Of a stretch of DNA of 64,000 nt, positions 30,233 through 39,531 are shown one piece after another. Each line of letters opens with the position of its first letter. Within the stretch, counting starts at the first letter, position 1. The translations under genes and the position numbers were made by a program. Under the pieces are notes generated by a model. It saw only the letters and a program-made list of their open reading frames with translations. It did not search any database and had not been told where the DNA came from. The stretch covers positions 62,001 to 126,000 of the forward strand of contig NZ_QTQP01000003.1 of NCBI RefSeq assembly GCF_003854275.1, read 5' to 3'. This stretch comes from Burkholderia sp. Bp8963 (GTDB lineage: Bacteria; Pseudomonadota; Gammaproteobacteria; Burkholderiales; Burkholderiaceae).

Positions 30233-32995
30233 ATGCGAAACTTAGCAGAATTTCCGTTGCCGGACGGACGACAATCTGCGTTCCGGTGTCGCCGCGCAGC
30301 GCATCCTCGCGCGATTGCCGCGGCGATCGCCTCCATCTTCACGCCGATGGCGATGGCGGGGACGATCTCGGGCACGGTGGCGGAAGCGAGGCCGAAGGCG
30401 GACGACACGATGTCGCGCGACGAGGTGTTGCACGACGACGCGAACCTCGTCGGGGCCTTGCCACGCGTCGCGTCGGCGCCCAAAACGGTCCGTTTCGACG
30501 AATCGATGATGATGTATGGTGCGGACAGCACGCCGATCGACACGAAGCCGTTCGAAAAGGCGAACGTCGTGACGCCGGGCCGTTATCGGATCGACATCGT
30601 CGTCAACGGGCAGTGGCGCGGCATCGAGGAAGTCACGTTTGAACGCGTCGACGGCAGCGAGAGTGCGCTGCCGTGCTACGACCGCGCATTGCTGCAGCGG
30701 GTCGGCATCGATCTCGAGCGGAGCGCGCGCGGCCAGGGAGACGACGCGACGCCCAACCCGATGCCCGACGGGCTCGTCTGCGACCCGCTCGTCCGCTACG
30801 TGCCGGGCGGCGAAATGTCGTTCGATGCGGCGGACCAAAAGCTGTACGTGACGGTGCCGCAGTTCTATCTGCGCCTGTCGACGGCGACGACCTACGTCGA
30901 TCCGGCGAACTGGACGACCGGCATGCCGGCCGGCATGCTCAACTACAACGCGAACGTGTTCAACTCGCGTTCGCACGGTTACGACTTCGCGCAGCTGTAC
31001 ACAGGCCTCAATATGGGCCTGAATATCGGTGCGCTGCGTTTCCGGCACAACGGGAACCTGACCTGGTCGCGGTCCGGCGGCACGCGCTATCAGCGCGGCA
31101 ACATCTACGCGCAGACCGACCTGCCGTACTGGCGGGCGCAGTTGCTCATCGGCGAAAGCTCGACAAGCGGCGCGTTGTTCGACTCGATCTCGTTTCGCGG
31201 CGTGCAGATCGAAAGCGACGACCGGATGATGCCCGACCTGCAGCGCTATTACGCGCCCGTGGTGCGTGGCGTCGCGCAGTCGAACGCGAAGGTGTCGGTT
31301 TACCAGCGAGGCTATCTCGTCCACGAGACGACCGTGGCGCCCGGCCCGTTCGCGCTCGACGACCTGCGGGTCATGAGCTATGGCGGCGACCTCAACGTCA
31401 CGATCACCGAGGCGAACGGCGAGACGCGCAGTTTCGTCGTGCCGTTCGCGACGACGGTGCAACAGTTGCGGCCCGGCACGACCCGCTTCAGCGCGATGGC
31501 GGGGCGGGCGATCGACCTGGGCTCGAATATCGGCGAGCAGTACGCGGCGCAGTTCACGCTCCAGCATGGCATCAGCAACGCGATGACCGCCTATGGCGGC
31601 GCGGCGTTCGCGACCCGCTACCAGTCGGTGCTGGCCGGCGTCTCGCTCAACACGGCGATCGGCGGCATCTCGGCGGACGTGACCATGGCGCGCACCCAGC
31701 CGCACGGCGCCGAGCGGCTCAACGGCACGAGCGTGCGCGTGTCGTACAGCAAGAACCTGCCGAACAGCGGCACGAACTTCTCGCTGCTCGCGTATCGCTA
31801 TTCGACGAAGGGGTTTCTGAGCCTGCGCGACGCGCTGCAGTTGAACACGCGCGACTGGCGGATCGACGACATGGGGCGCTTCTCGCGGATGCGCAATCGC
31901 GTCGACGTCAACCTGAGCCAACAGCTCGGGCGCGCCGGCAACGTCTACCTGAACGGCTCCGCGATCAGCTACTGGGCGCGCTCCGGGCAAACGCTCAGTT
32001 TCACGCTCGGCTACAGCACGCAGTGGCGCGACATGACACTGACCACGTCACTGCAGCGCGTGCGCAACGTCTCCTCCGGCCCCGCGGCGTTCGCGCGCGA
32101 TTCGACCGCCACGCTCGGGAGCGTGAGCCTGTCGATCCCGCTTGGCCGCAATTCCCGTTACGCGCCGACGCTGAACCTGCTCACGACACACGACAGCCAG
32201 GCCGGGACCAGCGCGGCGACCGGGTTGTCCGGGCGCTTCGGTGCGGCGGGTGACGGTTCGTATTCGATGTCGGCGTCGTACGACGGCAACAACCGGAATA
32301 CGTCCGGCAGCTTCGGGGTCGGCTACCGGTTGCCAGTCGCGACGGTTGCGGCGAACGTCAGCATCGGGAGCGGCTACCAGCAGACGTCGGCCAGCGCGGC
32401 GGGCGGCCTCGTGTTGCACCGCGGCGGCTTGACGCCCGGGCCGACGCTCGGCGAGACGATCGGCGTCGTGAGCGCGCCACATGCGCGCGGCGCGCGGATC
32501 GGCAGCACGAACGCCTACGTGAATCGATCCGGCTATGCGATCGTGCCGAGCCTCGTGCCGTACCAGTTGAACAACGTCGATCTCGATCCGAGCGCCGTGC
32601 CGGACGACGTCGAGCTGAAAGTCTCGACGCGCAGCGTCGCGCCGCGCGCGGGCGCGGTCGTGATGCTGTCGTACGACACACTGAAGGCGCGCGCGCTGCT
32701 GATCGATGCGACGCTGCAAAACGGCCGCCCGCTGCCGTTTGCCGCCCGCGCGTTCGACGCGAAAAGCGGCGCGCAGCTCGGCGTCGTCGGGCAGGGCAGC
32801 CGCCTGTTCATCCGCAGCGGCGAGGCCGACGGGCAGATTCAGGTGAAATGGGGCGATCGCCCGGATCAGCAGTGCGCACTCGACTACGCGGTGCCGTACG
32901 ACCGTCTGGCGGATACCAATTACGTCACGCTCACGCGCGTGTGCCGTCCCGCCGCTTTGCTGCCGCTGGCGGGCGCGGCCGTCGCGGAGCCTTAA
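30233..32995 (+). CDS. Outer-membrane fimbrial usher
   Basis: FimD/PapC-type usher, 920 residues, which assembles and secretes pilins through a 24-stranded pore. Visible parts: an unusual basic leader of about 42 residues ending AMAG, an N-terminal periplasmic domain (about 80-190), the barrel from about 200 with ATTYVDPANWTTGMPAGMLNYN and GLNMGLNIGALRFRHN, the plug region near YQRGYLVHETTVAPGPFALDDL, and the C-terminal domains with NNVDLDPSAVPDDVEL. It lies 103 bases after chaperone 1. Confidence 0.92.
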   Translation: MRNLAEFPLPDGRQSAFRCRRAAHPRAIAAAIASIFTPMAMAGTISGTVAEARPKADDTMSRDEVLHDDANLVGALPRVASAPKTVRFDESMMMYGADSTPIDTKPFEKANVVTPGRYRIDIVVNGQWRGIEEVTFERVDGSESALPCYDRALLQRVGIDLERSARGQGDDATPNPMPDGLVCDPLVRYVPGGEMSFDAADQKLYVTVPQFYLRLSTATTYVDPANWTTGMPAGMLNYNANVFNSRSHGYDFAQLYTGLNMGLNIGALRFRHNGNLTWSRSGGTRYQRGNIYAQTDLPYWRAQLLIGESSTSGALFDSISFRGVQIESDDRMMPDLQRYYAPVVRGVAQSNAKVSVYQRGYLVHETTVAPGPFALDDLRVMSYGGDLNVTITEANGETRSFVVPFATTVQQLRPGTTRFSAMAGRAIDLGSNIGEQYAAQFTLQHGISNAMTAYGGAAFATRYQSVLAGVSLNTAIGGISADVTMARTQPHGAERLNGTSVRVSYSKNLPNSGTNFSLLAYRYSTKGFLSLRDALQLNTRDWRIDDMGRFSRMRNRVDVNLSQQLGRAGNVYLNGSAISYWARSGQTLSFTLGYSTQWRDMTLTTSLQRVRNVSSGPAAFARDSTATLGSVSLSIPLGRNSRYAPTLNLLTTHDSQAGTSAATGLSGRFGAAGDGSYSMSASYDGNNRNTSGSFGVGYRLPVATVAANVSIGSGYQQTSASAAGGLVLHRGGLTPGPTLGETIGVVSAPHARGARIGSTNAYVNRSGYAIVPSLVPYQLNNVDLDPSAVPDDVELKVSTRSVAPRAGAVVMLSYDTLKARALLIDATLQNGRPLPFAARAFDAKSGAQLGVVGQGSRLFIRSGEADGQIQVKWGDRPDQQCALDYAVPYDRLADTNYVTLTRVCRPAALLPLAGAAVAEP

Positions 32996-32999
32996 GCCG

Positions 33000-33818
33000 A
33001 TGCGTGCCGCATTCCTTCGTTTTGCATTGCAGGTGCTCCGGCGTGCGGGCAATTCGTGCAACCGTCGCATACGCCGCTTCGCAAGCTGCTTTGCATGCCG
33101 TTCCACGCTTGCGGCGGCCGTCGCACTGGCCGTATCCGCGCTGCCGTGCGCCGCGGATGCCGCGCTGTCCGTCGTCGGCACGCGCTTTGTCTACGCGGGC
33201 GATGCGAGGGCGCTGGCGATCGCCGCGCGCAACCTCGGCGATGGGCCGATTCTCGTGCAGGCCTGGCTCGACGACGGGCGTGCGGACGCCGATCCGAGCG
33301 TGATGCGCGTGCCGTTCGTCGTGACGCCGCCGCTCGTGCGAGTCGAGCCGAAGCAGCGGCTGGCGTTTCGCGTGCAAGCGGTCGGGCACGAACTCGCGGC
33401 CGATCGGGAATCGCGCTACTGGATCAACCTGCTCGAAGTGCCGCCTTCCGCCGCGCACGACGACAACACGTTGCGCATTGCCTATCGGCTGAGGATGAAG
33501 GTGCTGTTCCGGCCGACCGGACTCGCCGGCACGCCGCAGGAAGCGCCGGACCGGCTGCGCTGGACGCTCGCGGCCGCGCAGCCGCAGCCGTCGCTCGTGG
33601 CGACCAATCCGACGCCGTACTACGTGACGCTGACGCGCGTCGAGATGCGCGGCGCGGCCGTCGCGCTCGCGGGCGGCGCGATCGACGTCGCGCCGTTCGG
33701 CCAGGTCGAGATTCCGCTTGGCACGCCGCCCGGCACACAGCAGGACGAGATCGTGTTCGACGCGGTTGGCGACAACGGCGTAGTGCGCACGCGCCGCGCG
33801 CCGCTCGCGCCGCCATGA
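33000..33818 (+). CDS. Periplasmic pilus chaperone 2
   Basis: A second PapD-type chaperone, 272 residues, four bases after the usher. The leader is long (about 53 residues, Arg-rich start, cleavage after PCAADA); a shorter in-frame start is possible but has no ATG. Chaperone marks: VVGTRFVYAGDARALAIAARN, VPFVVTPPLVRVEPKQRLAF, YWINLLEVPPS and NPTPYYVTLTRVEM. It is only moderately like chaperone 1, so it may be specialised for one of the large downstream proteins, most likely the tip subunit. Confidence 0.87.
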   Translation: MRAAFLRFALQVLRRAGNSCNRRIRRFASCFACRSTLAAAVALAVSALPCAADAALSVVGTRFVYAGDARALAIAARNLGDGPILVQAWLDDGRADADPSVMRVPFVVTPPLVRVEPKQRLAFRVQAVGHELAADRESRYWINLLEVPPSAAHDDNTLRIAYRLRMKVLFRPTGLAGTPQEAPDRLRWTLAAAQPQPSLVATNPTPYYVTLTRVEMRGAAVALAGGAIDVAPFGQVEIPLGTPPGTQQDEIVFDAVGDNGVVRTRRAPLAPP

Positions 33819-33905
33819 CCGCCGCGAAACGTTGCGCGTGAACGTTTGCAGTACCCGTGCTGCCCGGGATCGGCAGAGATTCAATCATGACGAGGAAAAA
33901 CGATA

Positions 33906-36900
33906 ATGAACAAGACCTACGTTCTGGTCTGGAATGGCAGCCAGGGAATCTGGCAGGTGGCCGGCGAACGGGTGCGCCGGCGCGGCAAGTCGTCGACGCG
34001 CGCGAGTATCGTCGCCGTGCTTGCGTGGCTCGCGGGCAGTGTGCTGACCAGCGCACATGCGCTGCCGGTGGGCGAGAATGTCGTGTCGGGGAAGGCGGAC
34101 ATTCACCGCTTCGACAACGATCGTCAGATGTCGATCAACCAGCATACCGACAAGCTGATCACCGAATGGACGTCGTTCAGCGTCGACGGCGGGCAGCGCG
34201 TCACGTTCAACCAGCCGTCGACGTCGTCGATCGCACTCAACCGGGTCGTTGGCCGGGACGCGAGCCAGATCCGCGGCAACATCGACGCGAACGGCCGCGT
34301 GTTTCTTGTCAATCCGAACGGCATCCTGTTCGGCAGTTCGGCCCAGGTCAATGTGGGCGGGCTCGTGGCGTCGACGCTCGGCATCAAGAACGAAGATTTC
34401 GAAGCGGGTCGTTTCCGGTTCGTCGGCGCCTGGCCGAATGACTCCACGCGCACGGTCACGAACCATGGCCAACTGACAGCCAGCGAGGGCGGCGCGATCG
34501 CGCTGCTCGGCGCGCAGGTCATGAACGGCGGGACGGTGTTCGCGCAGATGGGAACGATCGCGCTGGGCGCGGGCAGCGACGTGACGCTGAACTTCGACGG
34601 GCGCAAGCTGCTCGGCGTGCAGATCGACAAAGGGGTCGTCGACGCACTCGTCAGCAACAACCGCTTGCTGAAGGCCGATGGCGGGCTGGTGCTGATGAGC
34701 GCGAAGGCCGCCGACACGGTGCTGAGCACCGTCGTCAACAACCAGGGCAGCATCGAGGCGCGGACCTTACGGAATACCGCCGGCCGGATCGTGCTGGACG
34801 GCAACGACGCGGGCGTCGTCAACGTCGCGGGCTCGCTGAATGCGAGCGCGGGCATGCCGATGGGAGACGGTGGCACAGTCGAGACCCGCGGCGCCGACGT
34901 GAGGGTTGCGCTCGGCGCGATGGTCGACACGCGGGCGACGAACGGCCGGACGGGGGTGTGGCGCATCGCATCGTCCGACATGACGATTCAGCCCGGCGCG
35001 AACCAGCCGGGAACGATCGTCGCCGACACACTGTCGCGCAATCTCGGCACGACCAACGTCGAGCTCGTTTCCGAGCGCGGCAACCTGTCCGCCAATGGCC
35101 CGGTGACCTGGGCGAGCGATCATCAACTGAAGCTCGTCAGCCGGCAGGGAAATGTCACGGTCAACGGCGCGCTGCGCGCGAGCGGCGCGAACGCGGGCGT
35201 TGCGCTCGATGCCGCGAAGGACGTGCTGATTGCGGCGCCGATCGCGTTGACCGGCGTGAACGCGAAGATGACGCTCGACTACGGCGGCGCGTACGCGATC
35301 GGCAAGGACGCGGCGGTGACGCTGTCGGGCCTCGGTGCGGGTTTCGAGTCGAACGGCCTCCGTTACACCGTGATTCATAACCTCAACCAGTTGCAGGCCG
35401 TCAATGCGAATCTCGACGGACTCTACGTGCTCGGCAACGACATCGCAGGCTCGTACTACGGAACCTCGTTCCAGACGCTCGGCGGCAGCAGGTCGTTTGC
35501 CGGCGTATTCGACGGCCTCGGCAACACGCTCAGCAACCTGACGATCACGAGCAGCGATCCGTATGCAGGCCTGTTCGGCAGCAACACCGGCCGGCTCGCG
35601 AACCTCAACCTGAAGTCGCTGCGCGTGAGCGCGAGCATGGGCGTTGGTGCGACCGCAATCGGCGGACTCGTGGGCGAAAACCGCGGCTCGATCGCGAACG
35701 TGACGGCGACTGGCATGCAGGTGAGCGCCGGCGCGACCCGCAGCAACGCGCTGGGCGGTCTGGTCGGCGTCAACCGCGGTCAGGTCGACGGGGCGTCGTT
35801 TACCGGAACGGTGTCGGGCAACAGCATGACTTATGCGGCCGGCGGCCTGATCGGCGAGAACGACGCGCGGTTCCACGGCGGCGACGTGTCCGGCAGCACG
35901 GCAAACGCGATGGTGTCGGGCGGCCAGTCGAACGTGGCGGCGATCGGCGGCTTCGTCGGCTTGAACCGCGGCGGCAAGATCCGCGATTCGTCGAGCCTCG
36001 GCAACACGAACGGGGCGTCTCTTACCGGCGTGAACGTTGGCGGCTTCGTCGGCACAAACCTGTCCGGCAAGCTCGACAACGTGTCCGCGTCGGGGCGAAC
36101 CACGGGCGGCACGGGCGGTTCGGTAGGCGGTCTCGCCGGCTTCAACGGCGGCGACATCGTTCATTCGAACTCGACCGGCGTGGTCGACGGCCGCTACGCG
36201 GCTGCGATCGGCGGCTTCGTCGGCCTGAACCTGGGGAAGATCACCGACAGCAAGGCAATGGGCGCGGTGTCGTCAGCATCGACGAGTGCGATGGGCGGAT
36301 TCGTCGGCATCAACGAGGGCCGCGATTCGTTGATCGACATGGCCGAGGCGCATGGCACGGTGTCCGGCGGCCAGGGCAGCGTCGGCGGCTTCGTCGGCCG
36401 GAACGTCGACGGCACGATCTCGCACTCGGTGGCGCGCGGCAAGACCACGGGCGGCAGCTACAGCAAGATCGGCGGCTTCGTCGGCCTCAACGAAGGCAAT
36501 CTCGCGGACGTCGATGCGAGCGGAGACGTCGTCGCGGGCTCGTATTCGTCGGTCGGCGGCTTCGCAGGCGTGAACTCGGTGTCGGGCTCGATCAAGTTCG
36601 CCGCGGCGACCGGCGACGTCCGGGGGGGCACGTCGAGCGAGGTCGGCGGCTTCGCAGGCGTCAACGACGGGCACGTGTCCGACGCGTCGGCATCCGGTCC
36701 GGTCACCGGCGGCTGCTATGCGACGCTCGGCGGTCTGATCGGGCTGAATTCGGGCGCCGTCAAGCGTTCGGTCGCAAGCGGCCGCGTCAACGGCTCGAAC
36801 CTGTCGTCCTGGCGCCAGACCTATGGCGGGCTCGTCGGCGTGAATCGCGGCGAGATCCGTTACAGCGGCACCTCAGGGTACGCCGCGGCGGTGCAACTGG

Positions 36901-36929
36901 TGGGCCTCAACCAGGGTTCGATCGAGTAA
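33906..36929 (+). CDS. Filamentous-haemagglutinin-like adhesin with GLUG repeats
   Basis: A 1007-residue predicted surface protein. Residues 1-52 are an extended type V signal (MNKTYVLVWNGSQGIWQVAGE, then a basic stretch and a hydrophobic segment ending SAHA). Residues about 53-210 are a haemagglutination-activity (TPS) domain with the diagnostic VFLVNPNGILFG. The central part is beta-helical. From about residue 560 there are some fifteen GLUG-type motifs (GGFVGLN / GGLVGVN followed by a short variable stretch), then an abrupt end without an anchor. Such proteins normally need a TpsB outer-membrane partner; none is encoded here, while a pilus usher and chaperone lie just upstream. GAGGAAAA precedes the ATG. 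Confidence 0.87.
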   Translation: MNKTYVLVWNGSQGIWQVAGERVRRRGKSSTRASIVAVLAWLAGSVLTSAHALPVGENVVSGKADIHRFDNDRQMSINQHTDKLITEWTSFSVDGGQRVTFNQPSTSSIALNRVVGRDASQIRGNIDANGRVFLVNPNGILFGSSAQVNVGGLVASTLGIKNEDFEAGRFRFVGAWPNDSTRTVTNHGQLTASEGGAIALLGAQVMNGGTVFAQMGTIALGAGSDVTLNFDGRKLLGVQIDKGVVDALVSNNRLLKADGGLVLMSAKAADTVLSTVVNNQGSIEARTLRNTAGRIVLDGNDAGVVNVAGSLNASAGMPMGDGGTVETRGADVRVALGAMVDTRATNGRTGVWRIASSDMTIQPGANQPGTIVADTLSRNLGTTNVELVSERGNLSANGPVTWASDHQLKLVSRQGNVTVNGALRASGANAGVALDAAKDVLIAAPIALTGVNAKMTLDYGGAYAIGKDAAVTLSGLGAGFESNGLRYTVIHNLNQLQAVNANLDGLYVLGNDIAGSYYGTSFQTLGGSRSFAGVFDGLGNTLSNLTITSSDPYAGLFGSNTGRLANLNLKSLRVSASMGVGATAIGGLVGENRGSIANVTATGMQVSAGATRSNALGGLVGVNRGQVDGASFTGTVSGNSMTYAAGGLIGENDARFHGGDVSGSTANAMVSGGQSNVAAIGGFVGLNRGGKIRDSSSLGNTNGASLTGVNVGGFVGTNLSGKLDNVSASGRTTGGTGGSVGGLAGFNGGDIVHSNSTGVVDGRYAAAIGGFVGLNLGKITDSKAMGAVSSASTSAMGGFVGINEGRDSLIDMAEAHGTVSGGQGSVGGFVGRNVDGTISHSVARGKTTGGSYSKIGGFVGLNEGNLADVDASGDVVAGSYSSVGGFAGVNSVSGSIKFAAATGDVRGGTSSEVGGFAGVNDGHVSDASASGPVTGGCYATLGGLIGLNSGAVKRSVASGRVNGSNLSSWRQTYGGLVGVNRGEIRYSGTSGYAAAVQLVGLNQGSIE
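35560..36900 (+). repeat. GLUG-motif repeat region in the FHA-like adhesin
   Basis: About fifteen imperfect repeats, each encoding GG(F/L)(V/A/I)G(L/V/E/T)N and a Ser/Ala/Thr/Gly-rich stretch of 20-30 residues. At DNA level GGCGGCTTCGTCGGC recurs many times, offering sites for recombination and length change. Confidence 0.8.
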
Positions 36930-36990
36930 CGCCGTGCAATGCGGGCGCCATCGGCGGATCGGCGCCCGCCGCACCATGACGGGAAACAGC

Positions 36991-38160
36991 ATGAAGACTC
37001 TTTTTCAGACGACAGGGCGACGAGCCCGCGCGGCTTTGCTCGGGCTCGTCGCAGGCGGGTGCACGCTCCTGTGCAGTGCGCATGCGCAGACGCGGGACGC
37101 GACGGCGGTCGACTGCACGTTCGACAACGTCAAAGCGGGACCATGGCTCGAGATAAATAGCCTGACCAACTCGACGGCGACCGGGACGGTCCTGTATGAG
37201 CGCAACATATCGCTTTTCATCAACTACAACTACGGCCCGGGGGCTCGGGAGAAGCACGAGCTGGTGAGCGCCGGGCATTGGTTGCCGGTGGGCAGCATGG
37301 TCGCGAATGGTATCGCGGAGACGAACGTCGATGGAATCGGTTTTCAATGGGTCGGCGTTTCGGATGACAGCGAAGAGCATACGTTGCGGCAGCGCAGCCG
37401 TCCTGTCGCATTTTCGAAGCACGCCATTTTGCGGCCCGGGTCGTGGACGCCTAGCGACGCCGCGATGGCAATCTATCGTCAGAGGCTGATTCTTCAGAAG
37501 TCAGCATCGGAACTGCCGGCCGGCGATCTCGTCATCAACGATCTGCCGGGCAATCCGACCGTTACGCTCTACGCGCTCGATCTGCCGGTCAATACCGCGT
37601 CGATCGGCGGCGAGGTGGATGTACCCGCAGTCATGGACCCGCCGGGTAGTTGCAAGCTGTCGAGGACCTATCGCGGGATGGGTAACCTCACGATCGGTGG
37701 CGGCCCGATCGTGGTGCCGAAGAAATGCGAGATCGAGGATAACTGGATCATCCCGGTCAATCTCGGCCATGTCGCGATCAGCCAGTTCCCGACGCCGAAT
37801 GCGGTTTCGCCGCCGGTGGAGTTCAACATCGAGTTGAGCCAGTGCGCGGCCGCGGCCAAACCGGCGATCAGTTTCCGCGACAAGTCGGGCAAGCCGAACG
37901 CGGACCCGACGCTGCTGCAGTTGAGCGGCCCGAGCGGAACCGCGCTCGCGAGCGGATTCAACATCGTGATGACGAACGTATTGACCGGGGAGCGGATCGC
38001 GTTTGGCGAACCGGGGGCGGCGCGGCAATATCCGATGCAGCGCAGCGGCACCACGGCCGTGATGCCGTTGCGCGCGCAATACATCCGGACCGGCGCGGCC
38101 GGCGAGCTCAAGCCGGGCTACGCGGGTGGCGCGGCGGAATTCACGTTCACCTTTCCGTGA
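36991..38160 (+). CDS. Two-domain fimbrial tip adhesin-like subunit
   Basis: A 389-residue secreted protein with signal peptide (about 1-34, ending SAHAQ). The C-terminal half looks like a pilin domain: cysteines (KKCEIED and ELSQCAAA), a conserved sheet region and the terminal strand GGAAEFTFTFP. The N-terminal half (about 40-220), with separate Cys residues, matches nothing I know and is probably a receptor-binding or initiator domain. Its place at the end of a chaperone-usher cluster is typical of tip adhesins. The ATG at 36991 was chosen over the one five codons earlier because it starts directly on a normal signal peptide. Confidence 0.78.
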   Translation: MKTLFQTTGRRARAALLGLVAGGCTLLCSAHAQTRDATAVDCTFDNVKAGPWLEINSLTNSTATGTVLYERNISLFINYNYGPGAREKHELVSAGHWLPVGSMVANGIAETNVDGIGFQWVGVSDDSEEHTLRQRSRPVAFSKHAILRPGSWTPSDAAMAIYRQRLILQKSASELPAGDLVINDLPGNPTVTLYALDLPVNTASIGGEVDVPAVMDPPGSCKLSRTYRGMGNLTIGGGPIVVPKKCEIEDNWIIPVNLGHVAISQFPTPNAVSPPVEFNIELSQCAAAAKPAISFRDKSGKPNADPTLLQLSGPSGTALASGFNIVMTNVLTGERIAFGEPGAARQYPMQRSGTTAVMPLRAQYIRTGAAGELKPGYAGGAAEFTFTFP

Positions 38161-38615
38161 TGCGCGGCGCGGCGCAGTACGCGTCCAGCGCCGATCTGCA
38201 GGAGATGCACATCGACGTCGACCGCGAGCGCGATTGCGCACAGCAGAACGACCCGCACGAAGCCGGCGCGATCGTCGCGCAAAGTCGTGACGACGAACAG
38301 CATCGGCCCGCGCCCGTATTGCCGTAGCGGGCCGCAGGCACCGTCATCCCGGTCGGCCAGGCGTCATCCGCAATGGTCATGGGCCCGACCGGCAAGCGCC
38401 TGTACGTGACCGACAACGATGCGAACGCGCGCGTGGTCGTCGACGCGCGTCACCGCCGTCATCACGAAACCCGCAGAGCAAAGCAGCATTTCTTGGTTCG
38501 AATTCACACGACCCGCTGATACGTTAGCGGCTTCACGGCAGCACCCGCCGTGAACTTCCTCGAACCGGCCCCCCGCGTGATCCGTGGCGGCGCTCATAAC
38601 AATTCGGTCGTGCTC
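38161..38615. other. Intergenic region after the pilus operon, 455 bases
   Basis: No intact gene. It contains a short remnant of a beta-propeller (YVTN-type) gene, listed separately, and a probable promoter region for the amino acid transporter after 38480. I see no clear terminator for the pilus operon. Confidence 0.5.
38340..38519 (+). pseudogene. Remnant of a YVTN beta-propeller protein gene
   Basis: Sixty in-frame sense codons lacking a start, beginning TVIPVGQ and containing MGPTGKRLYVTDNDANARVVVD. This matches one blade of the YncE/YVTN beta-propeller repeat (GPDGKRLYVTN...). The frame decays into an Arg/His-rich end and stops. No other blade is present on either side, so it looks like a fragment left by deletion. 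Confidence 0.5.
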
Positions 38616-39431
38616 ATGAAATTCCACACTCTCGCCGCGTGGCTCGTCGGAGCTGCGCTCGTCACCGCGGGCACTGCTGCGCACGCGGACCGCCTGGACG
38701 ACATCAGGAAAGCCGGCGTGCTGCGCGTCGCGACGTTCGACAGCAACCCGCCGTTCGGTTTCGTCGACGCGAAGAACCACCACATCGTCGGCCTCGACGT
38801 CGACTACGCGAAAGCGCTCGCCGACAAGCTCGGCGTGAAGCTGCAACTGCAGCCGACGAACCCGGCGAACCGCATTCCTTTCCTGACGTCCGGCAAGGTC
38901 GACCTCGTGCTCGCGAATTTCACGATCACCGACGAGCGCGCGAAGCAGGTCGATTTCAGCATTCCGTACTTTTCGTCGGGCCAGCAGTTCCTCGCGAAGA
39001 AGGGCGTGCTGAAATCCGCGGACCAGCTGAACGGGCTGCGAGTCGGCGCGGACAAGGGCACGACGAACGAGATCACGCTGCGCGAGAAGTATCCGAACGC
39101 GACGATCGTCGCGTACGACGACACGCCGTTCGCGTTCGCCGCGCTGCGCGCCGGCAACGTGCAGGCGATCACGCAGGATGGGCCGAAGCTGATCGGCCTG
39201 CTCGCGAACGTGCCGGACAAGCAGAACTACGAGATCCCGGCGTTTACGATCTCGAACGACTACATGGGTGTTGGCGTGCCGAAGGGCGAGACGCGCCTGC
39301 TCGGCTTCGTCAACGACACGCTGAAGGGGCTCGAGACGAGCGGGCGCGCCGCGCAGATCTACGACGCGTGGTTCGGCCCGACGACGAAGACGCCGCTCTC
39401 GCGCATCTTCCGGATCGGCGACAAGACCTGA
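38616..39431 (+). CDS. Polar amino acid ABC transporter substrate-binding protein
   Basis: Periplasmic family 3 solute-binding protein, 271 residues, signal peptide to about residue 24 (TAAHA). Family marks: AGVLRVATFDSNPPFGFVD at the mature start, GLDVDYAKALADKLGV, and NFTITDERAKQVDFSIPYF with the ligand-binding Arg. The sequence resembles glutamate/aspartate or glutamine receptors, but specificity cannot be fixed. It is followed by two permease genes on the same strand. Confidence 0.9.
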   Translation: MKFHTLAAWLVGAALVTAGTAAHADRLDDIRKAGVLRVATFDSNPPFGFVDAKNHHIVGLDVDYAKALADKLGVKLQLQPTNPANRIPFLTSGKVDLVLANFTITDERAKQVDFSIPYFSSGQQFLAKKGVLKSADQLNGLRVGADKGTTNEITLREKYPNATIVAYDDTPFAFAALRAGNVQAITQDGPKLIGLLANVPDKQNYEIPAFTISNDYMGVGVPKGETRLLGFVNDTLKGLETSGRAAQIYDAWFGPTTKTPLSRIFRIGDKT

Positions 39432-39531
39432 TCCTGGCATCTCCGCGCTGCGCGGCGTGGCCGGCACGCGACGCGCGGCGCATCCCGTTTCCTTCCTATG
39501 ATCGCGGGCGTCGCGCGCCCGCACGACACAC

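Noticed and set aside
35560-36900. CRISPR-like array
   Set aside because: The repeats are in-frame GLUG protein motifs inside a long gene, not identical direct repeats with unique spacers.
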